NCBI GenBank assembly: GCA_037349105.1
Contig: JAYJMM010000020.1
Location: forward strand, 180,001 to 244,000
Source of the DNA: Limnomonas spitsbergensis
Lineage: Eukaryota > Chlorophyta > Chlorophyceae > Chlamydomonadales
Length of the DNA stretch: 64,000 nucleotides
Direction: 5' to 3'
Shown: positions 26,586-38,300 of the stretch, piece by piece
Position numbering within the stretch: position 1 is the stretch's first letter
Layout of the letters: the number at the start of each line of letters is the position of its first letter
Notes under the pieces: model-generated
The model's database searches: none
The model's input: only the letters and a program-made list of their open reading frames with translations
Told to the model about the DNA's origin: nothing
Position numbers and translations under genes: made by a program

Positions 26586-28450
26586 GCTTCATTTTGTGGA
26601 GGCGTGGTATTAATCAATGGGGGCTGGTTTTAATCAGAGATCTCAGGTTTCAATTCTCTGGTTTTAATAGTAGTAGGGGAATTGTATTTATTTCCCACTT
26701 TTGCGGGGAAGGGGAGGGGCATTTCCCATTTTGTTTGGCTCTTGCTTTCTCAACTCTTTAACTTGTTCAAGACTTGAATCTACAGGTTCGGAGAACTGTT
26801 GGGGGCCCACGTGGCCGAGCTTTGCAGCATGGCCCAGCGGTGTTATGACATTCACTGGTTCTCACATCCCTAATGGTCGTCTGCCGTAGTAGAGGCAGGG
26901 TACGTAGGGTATGGTAGCCATTTTTACACAGACGAGTCAGAATTGAGACACATCTATGCGCCATATGGATATCAGGGAAGTTCATCTTGATAAACATTCC
27001 GGATTTATACGCAAACAAAACAAAATGCTCGCAATCGTCATCATGACATGACTTTGATAGGTCAATAACGTTACACCTCTGGGCCCGCTCAAAGCTCAGT
27101 CGGCCGCGTGGGTGCCCAACTGTTCAGAAGGGACATGACTTTGATAGGTGTGAACGAAACCATGATCATGCCCCCCTGATCAAAGAAGCCATGATCTACC
27201 CCCCTGATCATGGCTTCGCCCAAGGGCTGACCCGCGTGCAGAATAATATTTGCCCAATCCATGGGCATGTCAACCCCCAAAAAGGGAAATATGCCCCTGC
27301 TCAATTAACGCCACATTGCGGTCAACTTTTCAAGAAATCGCTGTCAATATTTCAAAAAGGGCAATATGACCCTGCTCAATTACCCCCAATTACAGGGACG
27401 GGGCAAGCACGTATAATTGAGCATACCATTGAAGCGCACAAAGATGGAATCATTGATACGATATACCGGCAACTGCTTTCTCAAAGGAAAGAGGGAAAGC
27501 TATGGGCATCCCGCAGGGCAGCGCGGGGAATGAGAGCAAATGTTTTCAAAACCTGTCTTCCTGGAGAAGCCATGCATGGAGTTCACAGCGTGGATGTCCA
27601 AGACCGTCTGAAAAAACTTAAGAGGGGAAGATCCAGCAGATGTTGTCCATGATGTACATGGGAAGGGTGAAGATCCAAAACACTGTATTGATGTTTATGC
27701 CTTCAATGATTTGGCTCAAAAATTGGAGGCTCCCCCTTCTCATGACCTGTAGTTGAATTGATAGATTTTGAGTCCGAAATGTAATTTAAAAGGCGCTGTC
27801 CGTTCAAAAATAATTCACGAATGTTTAGTATGAGCAGGTATGTGCGAAAGAGCATTGCAATGGCACACCAACACTGTCATGTTTTCGCTGCATGCAAAGT
27901 CACGCCATAGATGGCACCACCTGTTCCCGACAGCCTTCATCCAGTCCCATGTGGGCCTGAGGACATTCATTGCCTGTGTGTACACAAATGCAGCTTCGGA
28001 GGAAAACAGAACGTGTCAGGCAACTTTCCTCACTCCGGGGTGATGTGATGAGCAGTGCTTTTTTCCCCCACGCCTCAGCTACATGTCAGCTGCACCCCGG
28101 CCTCTGGCCGGAGGTCCCTTTTGTGGCCAGCAATGCTGATTTGGCCAGCAGTCACAGACCAGACCAGGTTTGGTCCCAGGCGGACCTTTGGCTGCCGTGG
28201 GGCTGCCTGTTTAAGGTGGCCTTGTAGCCGAAAAAATAAGCACTGGTTTTGAGAGCAAGGTAGCACCGTATGACATGAAAAGGCACGGGTTAAGCTGGAT
28301 CGTGCACTACGGCAAGATACGGCAGAAGCTAAGCCGGATTGTGCTACCGTTGTTGCAGAAACGACGCGATACGGCACTGGTTTGGCCGGATTGTGGTACC
28401 CTGCTCCTGGCTCCGGGGTAAAGCTTTGAGAGTCACCGCATCATCTCCGC
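26586..28450. other. No recognisable gene; inverted repeats
   Basis: The roughly 65-bp dispersed repeat seen at 5.3-5.6 kb occurs in reverse near 26,800-26,860 and forward near 27,060-27,125, forming an inverted pair. 'gacatgactttgataggt' is repeated near 27,043 and 27,131. A perfect 12-bp inverted repeat with a 9-base loop lies at 27,185-27,217. A 153-codon open frame (27,191-27,652) covers this area and has no recognisable motif. Nothing else is supported. Confidence 0.45.
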
Positions 28451-28454
28451 ATCC

Positions 28455-29110
28455 TTGTTGGCAGTCCCAATGTCCTGGCTGAACTGCCGCTTGGCAGACA
28501 CCTCTGTCACATCGCCCTCGACGCTCCGTTTCCTGCAAGGCGCAGACGGTGCATCAGAGTTTATTGGTTTATTGTGTTTGCTCGTATCCAGGTTTTGCCC
28601 TGTTGGTTTTGGCTTTGGCTCCGTTTCCTGCAAGGCGCAGATGGCACATCAGGGTTTCCTCGTCAACAGCGGACCAGACGTGGCATACACAAGAATGGTC
28701 AAGTGGTGTTGGCTCCGTTTCCTGGTTTTGCCTCTGTTGGTCTTTTGGCTTTGGCTCCGTTTCCTGCAAGGCGCAGATGGCACATCAGAGTTTCCTCGTC
28801 AACAGTGGACCAGACGTGGCATACACAAGAATAATGAAGTGGTGTTGGCTCTGTTTCCTGGTTTTGCCTCTGTTGGTCTTTTGGTTTGGCTCTGTTTCAT
28901 GGTTTGGCTCTGTTGGTCTGGGCTCCGTGTCCTGCAAGGTGCAGACAGTACATCAGAGTTTCCTCGTCAGCAGGTGGCCAGGCAAGGCAGGCACAAGATC
29001 GGTTTATTGGTTTTGGCTCCGTTTCTTGCACGCCGCAGACGGTATAACTGAGTTTCCTCATCAGCAGGTGGCCAGAAGGGGCATGCACAAGATTGGTTCA
29101 ATGTTTTTGT
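28455..29110. repeat. Minisatellite, about 100-150 bp period, five or more copies
   Basis: Blocks with 'gtttcctgcaaggcgcaga', 'catcagagtttcctcgtcaa' and 'ggttttgcctctgttgg' recur at about 28,528, 28,620, 28,758, 28,925 and 29,020. Overlapping open frames of up to about 220 codons in several frames are products of the repeat. Confidence 0.75.
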
Positions 29111-29360
29111 CACAACTCCTGTTTTGTTGCAGGTACTTTGGCCACGTTGCCCCCACCGCTCTGTTTCCTGCGAGCTGCGGAGCTTATCATAATATCATTA
29201 TATATTAGGGTGTTCAGCTACACCTCAGCTACATCCTGGCCCACGGCTGCAGGGAATGGTGCATGGCGCTCTGTTACTTGTGGCACCATCTGCAGGCCTA
29301 AGATTTGTGCTGGTGAAGGTTTGTGCCCACTAGGCCCACTAGGCCATGCGGCAGACCCGA

Positions 29361-29420
29361 AAGGTGGCACACACCAGGGTTACCCGGTACGGAAATGCGG
29401 TGCGGCCAAAATGGCCGGAC
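29361..29420. repeat. Short copy of the AGGGTTACCC/GTACGG repeat family
   Basis: 'cagggttacccggtacgg' followed by a GCGGCCAAAATGGCC block matches the ends of the element at 30,827-31,989 and the copy near 41,777. Confidence 0.6.
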
Positions 29421-30779
29421 AGGTAAGAAAATGGCCAACATGGTGTTTTAATACAGTACATTATTGTTAAAAGGTGCGATACAGTGAACAATACAGGGTT
29501 TGGACCCAAGCTCGTAATGTGTAAACTTGGCACACACCTATTTAAAATGTTGTCACAAACAACGCGTGATAAGACTTGACACAATTGCAGAGAGGCAAAC
29601 TAGCCCATGCTGCACAGTGCCGGTAACGCAGATGCACACCACTAACAACAGGACACCAGCCACTGAGGAAGCAGCGTGGCGCATGGCTAAATCTGAGTTG
29701 CATGGAAGCCTACCCAGTCCTACAGCCAAACTAGTGGCTTCCTTTAATAATGCCACAGAGATATCTTTGTTTATTTCATTTCTGTCTGCTCCCAGTAGCA
29801 GCCAAATCCATGCTAAAATGCAATATCATGGCGCGCTACCTTGGGCTGCGGTTTGAAATCAAGGCTGGCTGCCAGGTACGCATGGCATGGCATGGACACC
29901 AACATATCATGTGTGGACAGACATGGAAAACCATCAGCATGGCACATTCCATAGCCAGCCATGTTTTTAATGCAAGGCATGCTTGTATTTCGTGGCTAAC
30001 CTTCGGCAGCCCTTCTGCAACTCCAAGGATAGCCAGGGATAAGCCACGGCTGTAGCAGAAGCATTCTTGCAAAAGCACGGACTTTTGTGTTGCAATCCTA
30101 CATGACGTCCAAGAACTAACCCAATCCCAAACGTGCCGCACACTAGCTTCTGCTCGAGCTGCACCGCCCTTCGACGCTCTTGCTACCATTGCAGCCCTTC
30201 CTCTCACTTTTCTCGGACAGCAAAAGCATCAGTACCTGAATGCCTGAGCTTCCAAGTTGGGCGCGGGGTCGATGCTAGCGACGACTCTTCTAGAGACTCG
30301 ACAAATGGTGCTGTATCGGTCATTGTAGAGCCTCTGGTTGCAGTTGACGTCGCAGACGTGAAGCATACCGGACGTTTGACATTTAAAAAGGTTGCCGAAT
30401 TCGTGCGTGACGGTGCAGGAGTGGCTGCACTCGTGAGCAGCGTTGTCCATGGCGCACAATCTGATCAATATTACTAGAAAGTGTGAGATATCGATGAAAC
30501 TGTTGTCCGTTATTTGGAGCGCGTAAGGAATGTGACTTTGCGCAGAATTGGTGAGAGACACAGATTTGCCGGAATGTAGGTATTGGATCGAGGAATACGG
30601 CACAGATCTTTGAAACACAGATCTCACATGAAGCAGATGCTCCCGGAATTCGACCCCCTGTCTATACCCCTCGCCCCCACGTCTCTTCGGCTCCCCCCGC
30701 TGCCCAGCCCACACCCCAATACCCCTCTTTACCTCCCCCCGGACTCCCCTCCCCACCCCGACATGTCCCCCACCCTCTC
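29421..30779. other. No recognisable gene upstream of the LINE
   Basis: Short frames such as 30,133-30,477 have no family signature. The Pro-rich reading 30,640-30,779 runs into the LINE endonuclease start and may be its N-terminal leader. Confidence 0.4.
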
Positions 30780-30826
30780 GATATCATCTCCACTTTCAAT
30801 ATCGCTGGCCTCCGTGCCAACACTGC

Positions 30827-31989
30827 CAGGGTAACCCGGTACGGAAGCACGGTACGGGAATACGGTGCGGTACGGTACGGATACGGTACGGACAAAAGGG
30901 ACGGCACGGTAGGCCAATACGGTCCAAGATTTTCCCCACTTTCAAGGCTCGGAACAGCAGGATCCACACAGAGAAACACATGCATGCAACACTCACATGA
31001 TTGTTTGACCCCATGCACATCCTGACATACTGCATGGCTGCATGACAGTCCCCATGCAATTTTTGCATGGCCCCCAAATAACCACCAAGGATCTCCATGC
31101 ATGCATGCAGATTTACCAGGCTGACATGATAGGAGAAAATATGATCATTGATGCAATCCCAAACACCTCACTGATCGCCATTACAATGTTCCAACATGCC
31201 ATTCAGCATTTCAGTAATTCAGCTAGTCCATATAAACGCTACCCACCAGCATGGCACATGAAATTTTACATGCTTTAATATAGCAAAAGAAACAAGAGGC
31301 CTCAGAATCACCTTGCATAGTTGCTGAGTTGCCTGGCATGCATGGAAATCACTTCGTAAGGAGACACGGAGCTTATGTGTCTTGCCTCCCTCCTGGGAGT
31401 CCTGGACTCATGGGCTCCTACTCCTCCTAGCCTCCTGCCCTCCTCCCTCTATGCAGCTTTGGATTGTGACTTGGCGCCAAGTTCTGTCTTATTGCCACTA
31501 GATTTTGGGGTAGACTTGTACTTTCACGAGCAACGAATGCCTCTTTACCACTGGAAGCGAGCGAGCTTACGTAGATTTTGATCCCCTGGATGTGTGGATT
31601 GTGGACGGTGTGGATTTGCCAGACGAGGGAGACGATCACACGACATCACCGCAATATGCCTGTATCACCCGTCCTAACGTCTTACACGCCGCAACCTGTC
31701 CTGTTATGCCCGCGAGGTGATTGGTAAATCGCGTAGTGTTGACGATAATATAATTACAAAATTTGCATCGCCCACGCTTGGCCTGGCCAGCCTTCGATGA
31801 AGGCTGCAAAATCCAATGCGAATCAGCCGTGTACGCTGCATTCCTGTTCTCAACGCTACCTCCATCGCTCTCATGCAGTGATGCAGTGCATGAAATGGCG
31901 ACTGTACTTGGCCGTGTTGCAAACGGTACGGTACGGTACGGATACGGTACGGGATTTTAGGCCAATACGGCCCGTACTGGGTAACCCTG
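30827..31989. mobile_element. 1.16-kb insertion with CAGGG(T)TACCC inverted ends
   Basis: It interrupts the LINE endonuclease: left of it the plus strand reads F-N-I-A-G-L-R-A-N-T, and right of it the endonuclease continues. The ends CAGGGTAACCCGGTACGG and (reverse complement of the right end) CAGGGTTACCCAGTACGG match in 16 of 18 positions. Inside, near both ends, lie direct copies of a GGTACGG-rich block followed by 'aggccaatacgg'. There is no coding sequence, so it is a non-autonomous element, probably a DNA transposon or a composite of two short copies. I could not settle a target duplication. Confidence 0.65.
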
Positions 31990-33626
31990 CGTGACGTAGG
32001 ACATCTCTGCCGATGTGTTACACTGCCGATGTCAGCACATTTGTCAACACACACCGCCCCAAAATTTTCTTTGGCCAAGAAACTCACCTCTTTGCCTCAC
32101 AACAAGCCACTTTCCTTCCTGAAATCCGCCAAGCCTTCCCTCACTATCATGTCTACCTGAGCAGCGTGCCTACACCCCCTACTCTTGCTTACGCCCGGCC
32201 AAATGTCTGTGCACCCGGGGGTGTCTTCCTCGCCATCCACAATGACGCCCACCCCCATACCTTCATCCGCCAACCGGTACCCCCTCTTATCGAAGGATAT
32301 TGCATCCATCTCCAACTACCCATGGTCGCTGGCCGCACCCTTCATGTCCTTAGTGTTTACTTCCCTCCGGGCTCTAACCTCATTTCACCTGCTTGTCAAA
32401 AATACATGGCAGACACTATCCATGACAGTGACCCCGCCTGTGACATCTTCCTCATTGGTGGAGACTTCAACCGCCACCTCCAATCTACTCGACCTGATCG
32501 CACGTTCCTCTCCTTCCTTGCCTCCAACAGACTTATCCCCATTAATGCTACCACATCCAAACATCTCACACACATGCCGCACTCCTCTACAATGCAAGCC
32601 TCCATGTTGGATGATATCCTCATCTCTGATAATGCTTTTCACCTCTCTGGCCTACTCCCCACCGCAGTTGAGTGCTCTGTCCCTCTTCAATCCCTCTACG
32701 CTCCTGACCACCTCCCCCTCACCTTCAAGTGCCCTCCAAACCTCTTTCAACTCCCCATGCACCCCCGTCCTCCCTTGCAACCCCTCACCTCGTCACGCCT
32801 CCGCAACACACCTCCTCGCCCTTCCAACGCTACACCTCCCCCCCCAATCGGGTTGCAACCACCATCAAACAGCCTATACCCTCCCACACCTTACAGCTTA
32901 CACGGGAGGCTATTTTCTCTGACCTCTCCACTGCCTCCGATGCCTTGCTCGCCCACACTTCCGCCCTCATCAACGACTCGGGCGTCCAACACCACTATCA
33001 ACCACACTCCTCACCCCATGCCCCCCCTCCAGAATGGACAGCTTTCCGTGAACACCTTGTGTCCCTCCATATCGACATTCCCACCATAGTCTCCCGCCAC
33101 TCCGACATATGTACATCTGCCCTCACCATCATGAAACTACACTGCCCCACCTCGTCCCATCGGGACACTATCGCCCCCCACCCTTCTGGTAAACCATGTT
33201 TCCTCCCTCGTGTGGCACAAACAACACATCACAGTAAAAACCCAGGAACGGGCTATCCTCCACTTTGCCCGCAACTTCATTAAACAACTCACTTCCGCCC
33301 CCCCCCCTAACGCCACTCCCCTTTTACCCTTTTCTCCGATGTTGGACTCCCTTCTCTCCGCTCTTGCCTCTCACCATCTCCTATCTCCACCACACTCTGT
33401 CTCCCATGATACTAACACCCCATGCCCTCCTACTTCCGCACTACTACTCCTCCTTCCTCCCTTTCCAGTTGATTTGCCCCCCACCCTTTCTCCACCATGG
33501 ATCCAATGGCTCTCACTCTGCGATCAAAAACTTCGGCTCATCCGAGTTGACATTCGAAAAACTTTTCGCAAACATTCCGTTACCACAAAAAATCGCAAAA
33601 AACTTATCAACCTACTTTACACTAAC
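31990..33626 (+). pseudogene. LINE endonuclease (APE) and linker
   Basis: From 32,013 the frame reads F-F-G-Q-E-T-H-L (catalytic Glu), later I-G-G-D-F-N-R-H (Asp/Asn) and A-P-D-H-L-P-L-T-F (Asp/His). These are the hallmarks of apurinic-endonuclease-like LINE nucleases that nick the target. Linker sequence continues in other frames after about 32,750 and returns to the first frame by 33,210. The last codons (L-Y-T-N) are cut by the LTR dimer at 33,627 and resume in the same frame after 35,388. Confidence 0.85.
33623..33626. repeat. Left target-site duplication TAAC of LTR dimer
   Basis: TAAC precedes the TGTCAC end and is repeated at 35,389-35,392 after the GCGACA end. Confidence 0.85.
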
Positions 33627-35388
33627 TGTCACAGTATATTACCGTATACGTGACAGAACCGTTGGAGCCGCCACTAGCGGCCACGGAGCCTCCGCAGCTT
33701 CTCTGCGGAGTCTCCGGATTTGAACTGAGACCTAGAAACCCGCTTACGCAGGGTGATTTGACAGATTCTACCGTACTCTGCATTGGGCCTGCCGGGTCCC
33801 TGTATCCCGGCAATTGCCTAAACTAGTTACTTCGTCCCTTACTAAAGGACAGACCTCTATTGTAACAAGCACCGGCCGTCATCCGTGTATGAGACCTGCA
33901 GCTTTCACATAAGTCAGTACCTTAACCCGAGTCAAGACTAGCTCAGCCACAGCTGAACTAGCTGGAGACAAGTACCCCAGTAGAGAACCGAGACCCTGCG
34001 AGAGAAGAAGTACGCAGTCTACGTCCCGGCCACCTCACCGCGAGTCGCGCGGTAAGTGCCCTTAACATAGCCCAGCTGGATCGCGCCCAGACGGCCAGAA
34101 GGCCTACGCTACCATAGTCTATTGCTATACATACAAATATCCAGCTCAGCTGCTTAACTCGCTGAGCACTCGCAGCCAGTGAAGAGTCACTGAGCCTGCC
34201 TGTAGGCGTCCGTCACTGCCGTGAGGAAAGAAGTCCGCCACGGACCTGAAGCGCACATCGCGAGTGAAGTAGTAGGGGCGGTACCCTCAATGAAGACAGG
34301 GACACCCGGGCCTTACCCCTAGGCAGAGAGACTTCCTGCTAGGACCGAACCTTACAGTAGCCAGTAACAGCTCCTGTCTGAAGTACAAGGAGTCTGTGTG
34401 TACGGTAATGTACCGTGTTTATGAGTAGAAGGACACCTCTCTAAGGCGCCTTTACCGGAGATTCCGGAGTTTACCATATTAGCACGTTTACTGCTTTATG
34501 GTGCGACAGCTGTCACAGTATATTACCGTATACGTGACAGAACCGTTGGAGCCGCCACTAGCGGCCACGGAGCCTCCGCAGCTTCTCTGCGGAGTCTCCG
34601 GATTTGAACTGAGACCTAGAAACCCGCTTACGCAGGGTGATTTGACAGATTCTACCGTACTCTGCATTGGGCCTGCCGGGTCCCTGTATCCCGGCAATTG
34701 CCTAAACTAGTTACTTCGTCCCTTACTAAAGGACAGACCTCTATTGTAACAAGCACCGGCCGTCATCCGTGTATGAGACCTGCAGCTTTCACATAAGTCA
34801 GTACCTTAACCCGAGTCAAGACTAGCTCAGCCACAGCTGAACTAGCTGGAGACAAGTACCCCAGTAGAGAACCGAGACCCTGCGAGAGAAGAAGTACGCA
34901 GTCTACGTCCCGGCCACCTCACCGCGAGTCGCGCGGTAAGTGCCCTTAACATAGCCCAGCTGGATCGCGCCCAGACGGCCAGAAGGCCTACGCTACCATA
35001 GTCTATTGCTATACATACAAATATCCAGCTCAGCTGCTTAACTCGCTGAGCACTCGCAGCCAGTGAAGAGTCACTGAGCCTGCCCGTAGGCGTCCGTCAC
35101 TGCCGTGAGGAAAGAAGTCCGCCACGGACCTAAGGCGCACATCGCGAGTGAAGTAGTAGGGGCGGTACCCTCAAGACAGGGACACCCGGGCCTTACCCCT
35201 AGGCAGAGAGACTTCCTGCTAGGGCCGAACCTTACAGTAGCCAGTTACAGCTCCTGTCTGAAGTACAAGGAGTCTGTGTGTACGGTAATGTACCGTGTTT
35301 ATGAGTAGAAGGACACCTCTCTAGGGCGCCTTTACCGGAGATTCCGGAGTTTACCATATTAGCACGTTTACTGCTTTATGGTGCGACA
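33627..35388 (+). mobile_element. Tandem LTR dimer related to the giant element's repeat
   Basis: Two copies, 33,627-34,508 (882 bp) and 34,511-35,388 (878 bp), are joined by GC exactly as in the giant element. Both start TGTCACAGTATATTACCG and end TTTATGGTGCGACA. They align along their length with the AB repeat of the giant element but form a separate subfamily. The copies differ by one 4-base indel and a handful of substitutions, so this insertion is older. There is no internal region. The dimer sits in the LINE reading frame with a 4-bp target duplication. It is what recombination between A1 and A2 of a full A-internal-B-AB-AB element would leave. Confidence 0.9.
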
Positions 35389-38300
35389 TAACGCTTGCAA
35401 GGCGCACCAACGTATTTTCCAGGACGAACCCGACACCGACCCCCTCCTTCCCATTGATACCTCCTCAGCCCATTCTGCCTCCTCCTCTCATATTACCTCT
35501 TTATGGGACCCCACCACCTCTCTTCTTGTCACGGACCCTACGGGCTTGACCAATGTGACACATGCCCATTTCAGCAAGGAATGGTCGGCCGACCCCCACG
35601 TTCTTCCCACACAACCCTACCCGCATGAATCCATACCAAACCTTGACAATTTCCAACTCGATACAAAGGCCAAGTCCGCTCGCACCACTTCGACCACCCA
35701 TATTCCTTACGTCCTTCGGCCCAGTACATTTAATCAAACCATCAAATCCCTGAAAAATAAAAAAGCTTTTGGCCCTGACGGCATCCCCAATGAACTTCTC
35801 CGTATCATGCCACATTCTTTCCAATCATCCTTGCACAATCTGTTTATCCTCATGTGGATCCTAGGCACCACTCCCACCTCATGGAAGTCTTCCACTACTA
35901 CCCTCCTCCACAAACGGGGGGATGTCAGTCGGTTAACAAACAAACGTCCAATTGGCATGCACAACACTATCTACAAACTTTGGACACGGTTCGTCACTGC
36001 CGTTCTCACCGATTAATCCGAAGATTTTGGTATCCTTAGCCAATCTCAAGAGGGCTTTCGTGCAGGGCACCACACCATGCGGCACCTCCAACGATATGTC
36101 CATGCCCTTGAGGACGCTCGTGCTCATAACCGCAATATATATGCCTTGTACATTGACTTTTCTAGTGCCTTCAACACCATCAACCATGCCCAACTTCTAC
36201 GCATCATGGAGGACCTCGGGTTCCCACCTGACGCAATATCAGTCATTCAAGACATTTATACCAATGCCACCTCTCGCATCGTTCTCCAAAAACACCCTTG
36301 TCTTGCCACCCGTGATGTTCATGTCGGTAGGGGCACCATCCAAGGCGATACCCTTCCCCCCCTAATCTTTCTCATCTATCTCGAACCCCTCCTCCGATGG
36401 CTACAGGTTGGAGGCCACGGCTATACACCCTCTTGTGCACAACGTCAAGGTTTATCTCACCCCTGCAAATTTACCCTCACTTGCCCAGCTTTTGCTGACG
36501 ACGTAGCCCTTCTCTTACACAGCCGCAACCGCCTCCAAGTACAACTCAGTAACGTCGACGCTTACTGCTACTGGTCAGGCCTCACCCTGAACCCCTCTAA
36601 ATGCGCGGTCATTGGTGCCCTACATAAAGATCGTTTCACCCGCCTTGTAGATACATTTGACCGTAATAACACCCGTCTGCGGCAACAATTAAAAGACCAG
36701 TTTCATGTCAATGGCCAGCCCGTGCCATACTATCCACCTGACAAACCAAACAAATATCTTGGTGTCTACATCACCATGACACTCGATTTCCGCCACCATC
36801 TCCAACATCTCAGCTCCTCTATTTATACTAACGGCCGACAACTCATCAATGCCAATCTACCGCCCCAACAAGCTCTAAACATTCTTGAACATGTCCTTAA
36901 ACCCAAGATCACGTATTGCTTCCCAATCGCCCCCTTCTCGTTGGCCGACATTGCTACCCTTGATCAACAACTTGCCCAAATTGCCCGGGTCTGCATGAAC
37001 CTTGGTCCCTCTTTCCCCACAACCCTCATCCACACACCCCTCGATCGTGGAGGGGTTGGACTCACCTCCTTGCTTGTCGATTACATCCAGATCTCTGCCC
37101 TCTCCCTCACCCGCGCTCTCAATGATGACAGCGGTGACCTCGGACCTTTAACTCTAGGCGTGTTGCACTCTCAAATTCACTTCCATGGCTCACTCCCCAT
37201 CCCCTTGCAACGCACCCCTCGTAGTTTCTATATTCACCCCCTCCCCATGCGCCAACTCTCCCTCTTACACAAAGCCGACATCACTCTTCACCAAAGCACC
37301 TCCGGCATCATCCCCCTCCTCGGCAACGATCTCCTTCAACAACGCATCCTCATCCTACATCCAACACATCCTGGCGGCGATACCCTGCCCGTCTCTATCA
37401 GTGACTATACTTTCCTTTCCCCCCTTTGGCATGTCGGCATTGTTTCCCTTGCTTCTCTTGTCACCACCATAAGTGGCCACCCTTACCTTATCCCAGCAAA
37501 CACTCTTCGTGACGCTTTCTTAAACAAAGCCCGGACAGAGGATCTTGCCAAAGCACAACGGGCCCTCAATCAGCCGACCCTCCTTCTCCACGGCATTGCT
37601 CTGCCACTTGCCAAACAACACACCCTCACCTCACCCCTTCCAGAAGATACCCGTCGGGTTACTGTCGCTCATGACTTCGCCCATATTCCGCAGGGTACAC
37701 ATCATTCCCTTCAGCAAATTGCATCCTCTTTACTTTACACGGACCCTACCGCACCCACCCATGCATCACCTCCTACGCGTATACCCCCCCCACCCGTCCC
37801 ACCACTACCTGTCCCCTCCCGCCGTACCCGAGTCGCTCCCAGTCCGTCCCATGCCACACTTCCTTGTCCTCTTCCAACACTGCTTGGTCTAGCATGCACT
37901 ATGACTCGTATGTCTACCTCCCTCCCGCCCATCCTACGGCCACTTATCATGCCTGCTTTCACACGCTCACTCCTGGCACACACGTTCCAATCCTTGCCTC
38001 CCCCCCCCCACTCCTTACCCATACCAACACTTTTCCCACGACATAACACAACTCTCCCTCCCCTTCCTCCTCCACCAACCTCCCAGATCCACACGCTACA
38101 TCCTCCAACCACGCTCAATGTCCTCCACATGCTTGACACTGTGCTTGGACCGGTTCATCCCCTCGACACACATCTCACCAATCTCCAACAGCAAGGCACA
38201 TGGTCTAGGGATCCCTTTCCCTTGGTCACCCCTTTCCCCCCGCCTCCGGGTGAAGACCCCAATTATCTACTTGACCAATCACTCATCGATTCCCACCTCG

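Noticed and set aside
28455..29208. Plus-strand frames of about 200 codons at 28.5-29.2 kb
   Set aside because: They follow a minisatellite in several frames at once and show no domain.
33622..34710. Short frames in both strands of the LTR dimer
   Set aside because: They are repeated because the LTR is repeated; no protein family is recognisable.
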